Of a stretch of 64,000 nt of DNA, positions 1-8,645 are shown piece by piece. How positions within the stretch are numbered: position 1 is the stretch's first letter; each line of letters begins with the position of its first letter. Both the position numbers and the translations under genes were made by a program. Source of the DNA: Ruegeria sp. AD91A (GTDB lineage Bacteria > Pseudomonadota > Alphaproteobacteria > Rhodobacterales > Rhodobacteraceae); NCBI RefSeq assembly GCF_003443535.1, contig NZ_CP031946.1:2232001-2296000 (forward strand), read 5' to 3'. The notes under the pieces are model-generated. The model did not search any database. It was not told the origin of the DNA and was given only the letters and a program-made list of their open reading frames with translations.

Positions 1-863
1 AGTTCGGACCAGCGCATGCCCTGATATAGCGCCATCAGAAAGACAACGAAGGCACCGATTGCGCCACCCTCGGTTGGCGTGCCCCAAGCATCGCCTCCGA
101 ATGGGTTGTAGACAAAGAAGATGATGGTAACGACGACAAACAAGATAGGCAGTGCGGGCGGAAGAGACATGAAACGCTCTTTCCATGTAAAGCCTGAGAC
201 TGCGGGACCAAAGTCTTTGATCACGACGGCCATACCAATGATCAGCAAACCATAGATCACAGCCGAGAACATGCCCGGGATGAATCCGGCTAACAGCAGT
301 TTGCCCACGTCCTGTTCCACAATGATCGCGTAGATGACCAGAATGGCCGAGGGAGGGATGAGCGAGGCCAGCGTACCGCCTGCCGCCACGACACCCGCAG
401 CAAAGCGTTTGTCATAGCCGATCTTCAGCATCTCGGGGATGGCGATGCGAGCGAAAACGGCGGATGTGGCAACCGAGGCTCCGGACACTGCAGCGAACCC
501 GGCGGTCGCGAAGACAGTCGAAACCGCCAACCCGCCCGGGACCCATGCCAGCCAACGCTTCGCGGCTTCGAACAGTGCTTTGGTCAGGCCCGCGTAGTAG
601 GCAAGGTAGCCAATCAGGATAAAGGTCGGGATAAGGCTCAACGCCTGGCTTGAAATCTTGGAGTGCGGCACCTGCCCCGCTGTTTTGACGGCCACAGTCA
701 CAGCCTTGCCGAAACGCGCCGGGTCGTACCCAAACTTGGCCCAGAAGATCCAGATCAGACCAACCATGCCAGCTGTCGCGGCGGCAAAGGCCACGCGCAT
801 CCCCAACACCACAATAACAAGCATACCGCCCGAGACGATCAGACCAATATCAATGGGTTCCAT
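1..863 (-). CDS. dctM: TRAP transporter large permease DctM (partial, runs off the left edge)
   Basis: This is the large membrane subunit of a TRAP transporter, which carries an organic acid across the inner membrane using an ion gradient. The reading frame opens with ATG at 861-863 and stays open to the window edge, giving about 287 residues of a protein normally near 430. Conceptual translation shows long hydrophobic segments and typical DctM stretches such as GASVATSAVFARIAIPEM and LASLIPPSAILVIYA. It starts 11 bases after the stop of the small permease, so it is the last visible gene of dctP-dctQ-dctM. The substrate cannot be read from the sequence; with dctBD next door a C4-dicarboxylate or related acid is the default guess. 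Confidence 0.9.
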   Translation of the reverse strand, partial: MEPIDIGLIVSGGMLVIVVLGMRVAFAAATAGMVGLIWIFWAKFGYDPARFGKAVTVAVKTAGQVPHSKISSQALSLIPTFILIGYLAYYAGLTKALFEAAKRWLAWVPGGLAVSTVFATAGFAAVSGASVATSAVFARIAIPEMLKIGYDKRFAAGVVAAGGTLASLIPPSAILVIYAIIVEQDVGKLLLAGFIPGMFSAVIYGLLIIGMAVVIKDFGPAVSGFTWKERFMSLPPALPILFVVVTIIFFVYNPFGGDAWGTPTEGGAIGAFVVFLMALYQGMRWSE

Positions 864-874
864 CAGATTTAACC

Positions 875-1507
875 TCAGTTGTCGTGGCCCGAGACGTGCT
901 CGGCTTCCATTGCAGCTTGAGTGGCTGCATCGGCTATTAGCGGGACGGCAATAGGTGCCTGATCCGGGTGCCTGATCGCGCGACCGTAGGCCCAGATCTG
1001 TAGAGCAAGCCTTAGGCAAAGCACGCTAAAGGCGACGGGGGCCAACAGCTTTGCGGGCCACAGCGGGATACCTATGTCGATGGAGCTGTCGCGGCTCCAG
1101 AGTGGAGCACCAAAGTCAAAGCTGCGTGCGAAATGCGCCCAGCTCCCCCAAATCAGCAAGACGATCAGCGCCAGAATGACAGTGGTTGTGACGAACTCAA
1201 CGATATAGAGCGTCCGGCCTCTAAGCGCTCCAACAACCATGTCCATTCGGATATGACCGCCATCACGCTGCGCATAGGAAATCCCCATGAAGGCGATCAA
1301 CGGCATGGCCTGCTCGATCCAGTCAACGTAACCGGGAAGTGGCGCATTGGCGAAATTCCGACCACCAACGGAGACTACGGCCATGACCATCAGCGAGAAA
1401 ACTGCGAGGCCGCTGATCAGGGCCAGAAAGCTTTCCAGTTTGTAGAGATGTTGATCGAGAATGCTGAGACGGCTGTCGTCGGACAGCACCAGGGATGACC
1501 CGGCCAT
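875..1507 (-). CDS. dctQ: TRAP transporter small permease DctQ
   Basis: This is the four-helix small membrane subunit that joins DctP and DctM in TRAP transporters. The 210-residue protein has hydrophobic segments near residues 28-48, 66-78, 100-122 and 146-166, and the family-like piece GISYAQRDGGHIRMD. It is slightly longer than usual because of a polar N-terminus and a C-terminal tail of about 35 residues. It lies between dctP and dctM, 68 bases after dctP, and that gap holds a hairpin with a T-rich tail. The ATG at 1505-1507 is the first plausible start. Confidence 0.88.
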   Translation of the reverse strand: MAGSSLVLSDDSRLSILDQHLYKLESFLALISGLAVFSLMVMAVVSVGGRNFANAPLPGYVDWIEQAMPLIAFMGISYAQRDGGHIRMDMVVGALRGRTLYIVEFVTTTVILALIVLLIWGSWAHFARSFDFGAPLWSRDSSIDIGIPLWPAKLLAPVAFSVLCLRLALQIWAYGRAIRHPDQAPIAVPLIADAATQAAMEAEHVSGHDN

Positions 1508-1524
1508 CGTTTTACTCCGCTGTC

Positions 1525-1566
1525 AGGAAAGAAAGAACCCGACGCCAATCAAGCCGACGCCGGGTT
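1525..1566 (-). terminator. Hairpin with T-rich tail between dctP and dctQ
   Basis: Arms at 1556-1566 and 1536-1546 pair over 11 positions, two of them G-T, around a 9-base loop. On the minus strand the hairpin is followed by CTTTCTTTCC. It sits just after the dctP stop, so it is either a leaky terminator or an mRNA 3' stabiliser that raises dctP relative to dctQM. The T-run is interrupted, so full termination is uncertain. Confidence 0.6.
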
Positions 1567-1575
1567 GTGAGTGGA

Positions 1576-2586
1576 TTAGCTGCCGTTTGCGATCTTCCCA
1601 GTCACAAGGTCATAGAGTTCTTGTGCTGGTAGGCCACGCTGGGTGTTTTCTGCAATCCAGGCCTCGGCCGCGGGGGCGGCAGCGGCTTCTCTGAACGCTG
1701 CGATTTCTTCGTCGCTGAAAGTGACCCGTTCGATGCCGCGTTGATCCAACTCAGGGCCCCACGCTTCCATCGTTTTGGTCTGGTAGTGGCTCACGTAGTG
1801 ATCCAATGCCTCATCCACCGATCCCAGCAGAGCTTCGCGGTGTTCGTCAGATAGATCTTCCAGTGCCAGCGTGTTCACCACGACAGGGCAGTTGACGGTG
1901 CCGGGATTGAGGTTCGTCGTCCACCACGTGCCATTTTCAATGGTGCCAAAGGACATATGCGCGTGTGGCGCAAAGCTGACCGCTTTGACGATGCCGCTGT
2001 CCATTGCCTGACGCACTTCGGATGCAGACATCGAGGTCGGAACTGCTCCAACCGTCTCCATCGCTTTACCGATGCCGCCAGTCGCCCGAACGCTCAGACC
2101 TTCGAAATCGGTTAGGGATTTGGGTGCTTCACCAACGCCGACAAGGTTGTACTGCGGCAGCGGCGACGGCATCAGGAGCGTAGCATCCCAGCGGGCCAGA
2201 TCCTCGACAACGGCAGGGTGTTGGTAGACAGCCATCGACAGGTCAACCTCTTGGTCCAGCGATGTCACACCCAGAAACGGCAGTTCCAGAACGGTGATCG
2301 AGGGGTTTTTGTCGCGATGATAGCCAGCGCAGAACTGGGCCATTTCAAACGCACCGATCGAAATCCCATCAAGATTTTCTTTGTTCTTCGACAGACCGCC
2401 ATAGCTGATGTTGAGTGTGAATTCGCCGCCCGTCTTTTCGTTCACCAATTCGGCAAGTTTCTCGACGTGTTCGGTAAAGGCGCGACGTTTGCCCCACAGG
2501 GAAACGTTCCATTCGACAGCCAGTGCTTCGGATGCAACGGTCAGCGACAGGGCGGCAATGGCCGCCCGGTTAAGATGTTTGCGCAT
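1576..2586 (-). CDS. dctP: TRAP transporter substrate-binding protein DctP
   Basis: This is the periplasmic binding protein that captures the substrate and hands it to DctQM. The 336-residue protein starts with a signal peptide (MRKHLNRAAIAALSL, cleavage probably after ALA near residue 24), followed by the opening VEWNVSLWGKRRAFTEH of the mature domain. The start at 2584-2586 was chosen because GGGAGGAGCC lies just upstream; a longer in-frame ATG at 2610 would spoil the signal peptide. The segment GLSVRATGGIGKAMETVGAVPTS carries the family's conserved arginine region. It is the first gene of the transport operon and follows dctD by about 125 bases. Confidence 0.9.
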   Translation of the reverse strand: MRKHLNRAAIAALSLTVASEALAVEWNVSLWGKRRAFTEHVEKLAELVNEKTGGEFTLNISYGGLSKNKENLDGISIGAFEMAQFCAGYHRDKNPSITVLELPFLGVTSLDQEVDLSMAVYQHPAVVEDLARWDATLLMPSPLPQYNLVGVGEAPKSLTDFEGLSVRATGGIGKAMETVGAVPTSMSASEVRQAMDSGIVKAVSFAPHAHMSFGTIENGTWWTTNLNPGTVNCPVVVNTLALEDLSDEHREALLGSVDEALDHYVSHYQTKTMEAWGPELDQRGIERVTFSDEEIAAFREAAAAPAAEAWIAENTQRGLPAQELYDLVTGKIANGS

Positions 2587-2684
2587 AATGGCTCCTCCCA
2601 GATCATGCAATGTGTTTGGGCAGAGTATTCAGGATGCGCAGCAGCCTGCCTATGAAGGAAAATGCGCGTGAAGTTTCGGAGTCC

Positions 2685-2700
2685 CTGCGGATATCCGCAG
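2685..2700. promoter_or_regulatory. Perfect 16-bp palindrome upstream of dctP
   Basis: CTGCGGATATCCGCAG is a perfect inverted repeat with two 8-base arms. It lies about 100 bases before the dctP start and 11 bases after the dctD stop. It is the natural candidate for the binding site of the neighbouring DctD-like regulator. No TGGC occurs on the minus strand between 2587 and 2711, so no canonical -24/-12 sigma-54 promoter is visible here. Confidence 0.5.
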
Positions 2701-2711
2701 AGTGGTTTCTC

Positions 2712-4052
2712 CTACAACAGCGCCTCTTTATCGAGACCGAGTTTGACGATCTTTTCGTTGAGTGTCCGGCGGCCAATCCCAAGCGCTTCGGCGGCGGCAT
2801 CCATACGGCCTTTATGCGCCTTTATGGCTTTGCCGATGAGCTCGCGTTCAAAAGCGGCAACCGCTTCGCGCAGCGTATCCGGCACTTCATCGAAGTTCTG
2901 ATCGCTTTGGATAGCCTGCACCACCGACCCTCCTCCGCGTCGGGCCGCCAAAATGCGCCGTTCGCAGACATGGCGCAATTCACGTACATTCCCGGGCCAG
3001 TCATGTGCTAGCAGAGCGGCCAAATCGTCCTGATCGAGTTCTGGCGAGTCTATCTCATAAACCTGCGCGTATTCGTTCAGGAAATGCGTTGCCAACAGAA
3101 CAAGATCATCCCGTCTTTGACGCAAAGGAGGTAAAGACAGGACAACGGTATTCAATCGAAACAAAAGGTCCTGACGCAGGCGACCTTCCGCGGCTGCCAG
3201 TACAACATCTTCGTTGGTTGCTGACACGACCCTGAAGCTTACTGGCACTGGCGACACAGCCCCCACCGGCAGCACCTGCTGATCTTCGATGACCCTTAAC
3301 AGCTTGGCCTGCGCTGCAGGCGTGCATGAGCAGATTTCATCCAGAAACAAGGTCCCGCCCGATGCCGCCACAAGCCTTCCGTCGGATTCACCTGCGACGC
3401 CGAACATTTCCGCTTCAAACGTATCGGCCGACAACGCGGCGCAATTCAGCGCTAAAAACGGTGCCTCCGGCGAGCGGCCCAAATCATGTAAAGCATGAGC
3501 AACCAGCTCTTTCCCGGTGCCCGTATCCCCCTGCAACAAAACCGCAACCGAGGTATCAGCAAGATCAAGTACATCTTGTCGCAAGTCTGTGATGGCGTCT
3601 GTTTGGCCCAGCAGGATGCGGTCAAGGCCTGACAGTTTGAACAGCCGGTCTTTGAGGCGGGCATTGATTCTTCGCATTCGGTTTTGTTCAGCCGCGTGCC
3701 TCAGCACCGTAAGCAATCGCCGTGGCTCATATGGCTTTTCGATGAACCCATACGCCCCGTCCTGTATAGCCTGAACCGCCATCGGGATGTCACCATGTGC
3801 CGAAATCAATACCACCGGAGGTGCCACTTGCCTGTCCAGGGTGGCCAGCAATTCAAGTCCCGACATGCCGGGCATACGCACATCCGACAAAATGACATCG
3901 GGCGAGGCGTTGGCCAGATGTTCCGTCACCTGGGTCGCACGTGGCAAGGCGCTGACAGTCCAGTCGGCGGCTTCGAGCAATTCGACAAGAGATTGTCGCA
4001 GAGATTTGTCATCATCAACGACCAGAACTTTAAACGGTTGCCGCTGGGTCAT
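2712..4052 (-). CDS. dctD: DctD-like NtrC-family response regulator lacking the GAFTGA loop
   Basis: This is the cytoplasmic regulator partner of DctB, expected to switch on the adjacent TRAP operon. Domains in the 446-residue protein are a receiver (residues 8-120, phosphoacceptor Asp57, Lys106), an AAA+ domain (Walker A GDTGTGK at 175-181, Walker B GGTLFLDE at 232-239) and a Fis-type helix-turn-helix (about 400-440, AAEALGIGRRTLNEK). Between MFG (216-218) and the Walker B region the usual GAFTGA stretch is missing: the sequence runs MFGVAGESDGRLVAASGG. That loop contacts sigma-54, so this protein probably does not work through sigma-54, as reported for Rhodobacter capsulatus NtrC. It overlaps dctB by four bases (ATGA). 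Confidence 0.9.
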   Translation of the reverse strand: MTQRQPFKVLVVDDDKSLRQSLVELLEAADWTVSALPRATQVTEHLANASPDVILSDVRMPGMSGLELLATLDRQVAPPVVLISAHGDIPMAVQAIQDGAYGFIEKPYEPRRLLTVLRHAAEQNRMRRINARLKDRLFKLSGLDRILLGQTDAITDLRQDVLDLADTSVAVLLQGDTGTGKELVAHALHDLGRSPEAPFLALNCAALSADTFEAEMFGVAGESDGRLVAASGGTLFLDEICSCTPAAQAKLLRVIEDQQVLPVGAVSPVPVSFRVVSATNEDVVLAAAEGRLRQDLLFRLNTVVLSLPPLRQRRDDLVLLATHFLNEYAQVYEIDSPELDQDDLAALLAHDWPGNVRELRHVCERRILAARRGGGSVVQAIQSDQNFDEVPDTLREAVAAFERELIGKAIKAHKGRMDAAAEALGIGRRTLNEKIVKLGLDKEALL

Positions 4053-5779
4053 TCGTTCGTTTCTTCAGTAATAGAGGCCATCGGGAAGGTGACACGAAAA
4101 ACTGTTCCGCCGCCATCACGATTTCGGGCCGTCATCGTGCCATCGTGATCTTTGACAATGCTGGTGGAAATGGCCAGTCCCAAGCCCATGCCTCGCCCGC
4201 TCTCTTTTGTGGTTACAAATGGCTCTTGCAACTCAGCCAGCGTTGCCTCGCCCAACCCGTGACCGTTGTCCTGAATTTCCAACACTGCCTCATCATCAGA
4301 TGCCATGATAGCGATTTGAATTTCAGGCGCATCCGCTTCATCCGTTGCATCTATGGCATTGCGCAAAAGATTGGTGATGACCTGTTCGATCCGCAGGGCA
4401 CTGCCCCGGATAAAGACCGGATCGGTCGGCGCATCAACTGAGATTTTCACTTTGCCCTGCTCGATGTTTGGCGCAACCAGAGCCAAAGCGGCATTGACCG
4501 AAGTGCATAAGTCTACGTCGTCAAACGCCTCACTCTCTGAGCGCGCGAAGAACCGCAATTGGCGCGTGATCCCTTCCATCCTGTCGACTAGACTTCCAAT
4601 TTTTTGCGGCAGCTTGGACTCACCGGAAGATGAGATCTCTTCTGCCACCAGGTGATTGCGCATCGCAGCGATGGGCTGGCCCAGTTCATGCGTGACCGAC
4701 GCGGATAATTGCCCCAGAGCCGCCAATCGGCTTGCGCGCTCCAACTCGCCTTGGGTGCGTTTGAGGCTCCGCTCGGCTTTCTTGCGGTCGTCGATTTCGA
4801 TAGCGAGCCTTTCATTTGCCTCCCGCAGCTTTGCTTCTTCCTCTTCCGACCGCTCCAAGGCCGCGCTTACGCGCCTTGCGCGTTGTATCTGGAAAAAGAT
4901 AAATGCGAGCCCCGCCAAAAGGACAAAGACTGCAGTTACAAGCCAACTACGTGCTACGGCCTGATCGTCACTTGCAAAATAGTGAAGCGACCAGCCATGG
5001 GGTAAATCCGTAGCTGCAAGGTGCAGGCGCTTTGTACCAGCAATTCTGGCCTGATCTCCCGGCAACTCAACCCAATCCAACACATCTAAGTCTTGCCCCG
5101 GAAACTGCCTGGCATCTCGAATCCGTTCTTGCTGAGTTTCTGACAATGGCGTCATCGCGCGATATTGCCAATCCGAGTTCGAAGAAAGCAAAACGACGCC
5201 GTCTTCATTGGCCAAAAGAACCTGCTCGCCCGAGTTTTTCCAGCTTTCCTGAAGGTTGGAAAAATCAATCTTAATAGCAACGACGCCAGCTGGTTTTCCT
5301 GCTTCGCCACGCACCGCATTGGCAATGAAATAACCCGGCAATCCTGTTGTTGTCCCTATCGCGTAAAACCGCCCCTGGTCGCCGGAGAGAGCCATTTGGA
5401 AATATGGGCGGAACGCGTAATTCTGTCCTACAAAACTTCCGGCCTCACGGTAGTTGGAAGCCGATATCGTTATACCATTCCGATCCATCAGATAAATCGC
5501 GTCCAGGCCTGCTTGCGCTGCAAAATCCTCGAATCTCTGATTGAGAATTCCGGTACTGTCACCTTGCGCAGTTCCGATTACAAATGGGTCTTGCGCCATT
5601 ACGTATGTGAGATGCGAAAAGCGCTCCAGCTCAGCGGTGACCGAACTTTGATAAAGAGAAAGCCGTCCCTGTGCTTTCGAAAGCTCTTCCGAAAGGAAAT
5701 ACCTGTAAGATGACAGGTAAAGGCCGGTGCTGGCGACAACTGCAGTAACCAGGATCGCAATATGTGACGATGACCGCAT
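4049..5779 (-). CDS. dctB: DctB-like sensor histidine kinase
   Basis: This is an inner-membrane kinase that senses an external organic acid and phosphorylates the DctD-like regulator. The 576-residue protein has transmembrane segments near 7-24 and 277-297 enclosing a periplasmic Cache/PAS-type sensor of about 250 residues. A coiled-coil linker (300-350) follows, then a HisKA domain with His364 in SVTHELGQPIAAM and an HATPase domain with DNGHGLG and GRGMGLGLA. The start at 5777-5779 (MRSSSHIAIL) puts the first helix at the N-terminus; the frame stays open to 6070, but that extension is cysteine- and arginine-rich and not credible. It is the first gene of dctB-dctD. Confidence 0.9.
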   Translation of the reverse strand: MRSSSHIAILVTAVVASTGLYLSSYRYFLSEELSKAQGRLSLYQSSVTAELERFSHLTYVMAQDPFVIGTAQGDSTGILNQRFEDFAAQAGLDAIYLMDRNGITISASNYREAGSFVGQNYAFRPYFQMALSGDQGRFYAIGTTTGLPGYFIANAVRGEAGKPAGVVAIKIDFSNLQESWKNSGEQVLLANEDGVVLLSSNSDWQYRAMTPLSETQQERIRDARQFPGQDLDVLDWVELPGDQARIAGTKRLHLAATDLPHGWSLHYFASDDQAVARSWLVTAVFVLLAGLAFIFFQIQRARRVSAALERSEEEEAKLREANERLAIEIDDRKKAERSLKRTQGELERASRLAALGQLSASVTHELGQPIAAMRNHLVAEEISSSGESKLPQKIGSLVDRMEGITRQLRFFARSESEAFDDVDLCTSVNAALALVAPNIEQGKVKISVDAPTDPVFIRGSALRIEQVITNLLRNAIDATDEADAPEIQIAIMASDDEAVLEIQDNGHGLGEATLAELQEPFVTTKESGRGMGLGLAISTSIVKDHDGTMTARNRDGGGTVFRVTFPMASITEETNE

Positions 5780-6148
5780 TAAGCACCCTTTGATCCCATA
5801 AGATAGGAACATAGTAGCTTGGGATAGTCTATCCCACACGCTGGGCGTGAGCGTAAGACACTGCTGCGTTGTGAATGAACGGCCAGTTTTCAGCCGCGTT
5901 ACGGAGTTTGATTTTCTGCGCCAGCAACATCTGTCGCACTTTGCACGCGCGCAGCATGAAACTAATATGACTGAAATGGGCTCACTGTCGGCATTCTCTG
6001 CGGTGGGCGTCGATTGGCGGTAAGAGCCCTTACCTGCCTTTTCCAAGCTACTTGACCTCTGCGGGTGCATGCGTCCTGTAAGCGGGCAAAGTTGCCGTAC
6101 ATTTGTCTTGACGAGGTCACCCGCAATGTAGCGTGTTAGTTGTCAGAA
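5780..6148. other. Intergenic region between dctB and an EamA exporter
   Basis: No gene is visible in these 369 bases, which must hold the divergent promoters of dctB (leftward) and the exporter (rightward). The notable content is the 17-bp palindrome at 5820-5836 and an imperfect related site near 5791-5808 (ATCCCATAAGATAGG). Confidence 0.6.
5820..5836. promoter_or_regulatory. Perfect 17-bp palindrome upstream of dctB
   Basis: TGGGATAG-T-CTATCCCA is a perfect inverted repeat with 8-base arms and a one-base centre, ending 41 bases before the dctB start. A degenerate copy of the arms lies between it and the gene. It is probably an operator for dctBD expression; the protein that binds it is unknown. 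It differs from the palindrome upstream of dctP. Confidence 0.5.
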
Positions 6149-7069
6149 ATGAACCAACTAACCTCAGCCAAGCGGAACGCCATACCCTATGCCCTTGCGG
6201 TCGTTGGTGTGCTTTTTGCATCCATCTGTTTTGGCCTTGTACCCTACTTTAGCCGTGGGCTCACCGATCAGGGCCTCGCTCCCTATGCGGTTGCCTTTTA
6301 TCGGTACATCTTGGCAGCGGTTGTCCTTTTGCCCGCACTTGTAATGCATCGCTCGAAGTGGCGGGAAATCGTCTGGGGCATGGTTGCAGGCGCAGTGATG
6401 GGTCTTGGCTGGGTCGGCTATGTTACCGCTCTTGAGACTGTTCCTGCATCGACGGTTGGTGTTCTCTACATGACCTATCCGGTGTTTACGATTGCTATCG
6501 CATGGGCGCTTTTTGGTGATCAACCAACACGGCGTAGCCTTATTGCGGCTGGATTGATCGTTGTTGCTGCGATATCCGCAGGTTCTCCGGCATCTGTGCC
6601 TCCAGACCAAATTCCAATCCTGCTCGTCTCATTAGCGGCACCTTTCGGTTTTGGCTTCGGCATATGTGTTCTCGTGCACCGCCTGTCACGTATTGCGCCT
6701 TTAGCCAGAATGGCGTCAGTCTCGCTTGGGTCAGTCATTGGCCTTGCCCCTCTCATTCTTTCATCCGAGGTCGGCGAAATCCTACCAGAAAGTGGGGACG
6801 ACTGGTTTCTAGTTGTCGGATTTGGCCTTGTAACGGCGCTTATTCCGCAACTGATTTACACGATCTGCTCGCCTATTATTGGGGCAGCGCGCACTGCTGT
6901 AGTTGGAAGTATTGAACTACCCACGATGTTTGCTGTTGGCGTTCTTGCATTCGGTGAAGTAATCACGGGTGTACAGGCACTGGCCTGCGCGCTGGTTTTG
7001 GGTGCGATAGCTCTCACTCAAAGTCGGTCAATTCAAACTGTGACGACCGTGATCAGCAAGGAGCCTTAG
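6149..7069 (+). CDS. EamA/DMT-family transporter
   Basis: This is a ten-helix drug/metabolite transporter-family membrane protein, likely an exporter of small metabolites. The protein of about 306 residues shows two EamA repeats with hydrophobic segments throughout and the typical SICFGLVPYFSRGL (first helix) and VPASTVGVLYMTYPVF. The ATG at 6149 is used; a TTG three codons upstream would also be in frame, and neither has a clear ribosome site. It stands alone, divergent from dctB. A second EamA protein occurs at 41791-42717. Confidence 0.82.
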   Translation: MNQLTSAKRNAIPYALAVVGVLFASICFGLVPYFSRGLTDQGLAPYAVAFYRYILAAVVLLPALVMHRSKWREIVWGMVAGAVMGLGWVGYVTALETVPASTVGVLYMTYPVFTIAIAWALFGDQPTRRSLIAAGLIVVAAISAGSPASVPPDQIPILLVSLAAPFGFGFGICVLVHRLSRIAPLARMASVSLGSVIGLAPLILSSEVGEILPESGDDWFLVVGFGLVTALIPQLIYTICSPIIGAARTAVVGSIELPTMFAVGVLAFGEVITGVQALACALVLGAIALTQSRSIQTVTTVISKEP

Positions 7070-7726
7070 AGGTAGCTTTGGTCTCGTTGCCGACTTTCTC
7101 TACGGCGATTTTGGACAAGCAGATTGAGCTCTTTGCAGACCACCGCTAGCACGACTGATTTTGCCAGCGCAGCACGTCGAGAACCGCAGAAACCGGACAT
7201 TGGATTTCCTAGGCGGGATTGGTGGTCAGCAGGACATTGCTGCCGTTTGCTTCCGAGGATATTGCTGACGCAGCATTTGCTCGCACTTGCAGCACGGTCA
7301 TCTTTGCACTGCGCCGAGGTCACTAGAGCGGCCATTGTAAACTGGTCTAAGCCGTCAAATCCAAACTGCTCTTTGGCTCTTTCGCTGTTTGGTTGAGCAG
7401 TTTTCGAGACGCGGATCTAGGCGACGCGGAAACTTTGAACTTCGCTGACGCCGCATCATTTCGCGGTCGCAGCTTTGCTACTATTGCTTCGCAAAGTGAG
7501 TTAGCAATGCTTTTGTTTGATGATATCGATTTGCGCCGATTTGAATTCGCTCTTTCGCTTTCTCGCACACATGTCAACGGAGCGCCGGTATATCCGGCGC
7601 GAAATCCCACATGTAATGCGCGGGCGTCACGTCGACCTTTGCCCGAATCCCGATCTGTTTTGCAATCCCACCCAGCGATCATGAGAGCGTCCGGTAGCCG
7701 TGGGACGCCCTCAAATGCTCGTGCGA
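7070..7726. other. Non-coding stretch with degenerate repeat words
   Basis: No credible gene is visible; short open frames here lack ribosome sites and family features. The sequence is rich in scattered GCAGC, GCTGCCG and CGGCCATTG (7329-7337) words, also found in other gaps of this window (14332-14720, 15117-15487, 33560-33878, 36825-37120, 37583-37967). It looks like decayed repeat or old gene sequence. Confidence 0.4.
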
Positions 7727-8113
7727 TCAGGCAAGGCTTGGAGGACCGTTAGGGCAGTCGATCAGATACCCCCAACCGCCGTTTTCCAGCTTTTTGGCAA
7801 CTTCGGTGGATTGGCCTTCGGCCATCACATTACCGTCCGGGGCAATAACGCGCCAGTTTGCGCGCAGCAGAGCGACATCGCCACTAATGGCCTCGCAGAA
7901 CACCTCGCTTTTGATCTGAGGGCGGATGTCCAAGAATCCTTCAAAGGCTTTGCGAGCCCCTTCCAACCCTGTCAGGGGCGGCTGGTCGGGTGGAAAGAAG
8001 ATCTGGCAATCTGGATGGAACATTGAGGTGATGCCATCCAGATCACCTTCTTGCAAATAAGCGCTGACGCAATCAGCGATTTCACCGGGGTGATGGGCGA
8101 TACGTTGTGTCAT
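7727..8113 (-). CDS. SnoaL/NTF2-like protein
   Basis: This is a small NTF2-fold protein, a family that includes isomerases, hydrolases and non-enzymatic dimers. At 128 residues it has the usual length, with the N-terminal helix (EIADCVSAYLQEGDLDGI), the MFHPDCQIFFPP strand typical of SnoaL-like proteins, and LTGLEGARKAFEGFL. The catalytic activity cannot be told from sequence. It is the last of three consecutive leftward NTF2-fold genes (7727-9032) that sit divergent to a LysR regulator. Confidence 0.75.
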   Translation of the reverse strand: MTQRIAHHPGEIADCVSAYLQEGDLDGITSMFHPDCQIFFPPDQPPLTGLEGARKAFEGFLDIRPQIKSEVFCEAISGDVALLRANWRVIAPDGNVMAEGQSTEVAKKLENGGWGYLIDCPNGPPSLA

Positions 8114-8138
8114 GTCGTTGCTTTCAGATTAGAGGTGA

Positions 8139-8573
8139 TCAGAAATCGAATGGGCCTGCCGCGCGTAGAGCATCGGGAAGCCATGTTTCCTGAATGTGCA
8201 GCCAAGTCACCGGGTCGGTCATTTTCATCAAGACGCTGGACACACGCGCGTTTTTCTTTTCGACTGACAACGCGGCACCTATCTGCCACTCGGTATATGT
8301 TACCATCACCAGATCACCGATTTCATGCCGGATGGTGACGTCGCGGATTTGGATGCGGAAGTCCTTGTTCGAGCCATACCCGCGGTCGAACCCGCCCTTG
8401 AGCATGTCGCTTGTCATGATGTGTCCTTCGGGCGGGATGAAGACGACATTTTCATCCAAGCGTGACAAGAACCGTGGCTCCAGTTGGTCGCGCTCTACGG
8501 TTCCGTTGAACCACTCGGTAAAGAAGTCGTGCAAATCGACGATTTCCTTTGTGACAATCTGAAGTGTTTTCAT
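8139..8573 (-). CDS. NTF2-like protein of unknown function
   Basis: This 144-residue protein is probably another NTF2/SnoaL-fold domain, judged by size, the N-terminal helix followed by FLSRLDENVVFIPPEGH, and C-terminal strands with HIQETWLP. It resembles DUF4440-type proteins used as small-molecule binding dimers. The start at 8571-8573 has AGGAG six bases upstream. It lies 25 bases before the gene at 7727-8113 and 72 bases after the one at 8646, consistent with one transcript. Activity is unknown. Confidence 0.65.
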   Translation of the reverse strand: MKTLQIVTKEIVDLHDFFTEWFNGTVERDQLEPRFLSRLDENVVFIPPEGHIMTSDMLKGGFDRGYGSNKDFRIQIRDVTIRHEIGDLVMVTYTEWQIGAALSVEKKNARVSSVLMKMTDPVTWLHIQETWLPDALRAAGPFDF

Positions 8574-8645
8574 CTCGAACTCCTGGGGTCTTGGTTTTTC
8601 CTGAAAGAGGTCCGGTCGCGCCAGATCAGGCGCGGCGGCGACGGC

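Noticed and set aside
5780..6070. 97-codon N-terminal extension of dctB
   Set aside because: The extension is rich in Cys, Arg and Ser and covers the palindrome; the start at 5779 puts the membrane helix at the N-terminus as expected.
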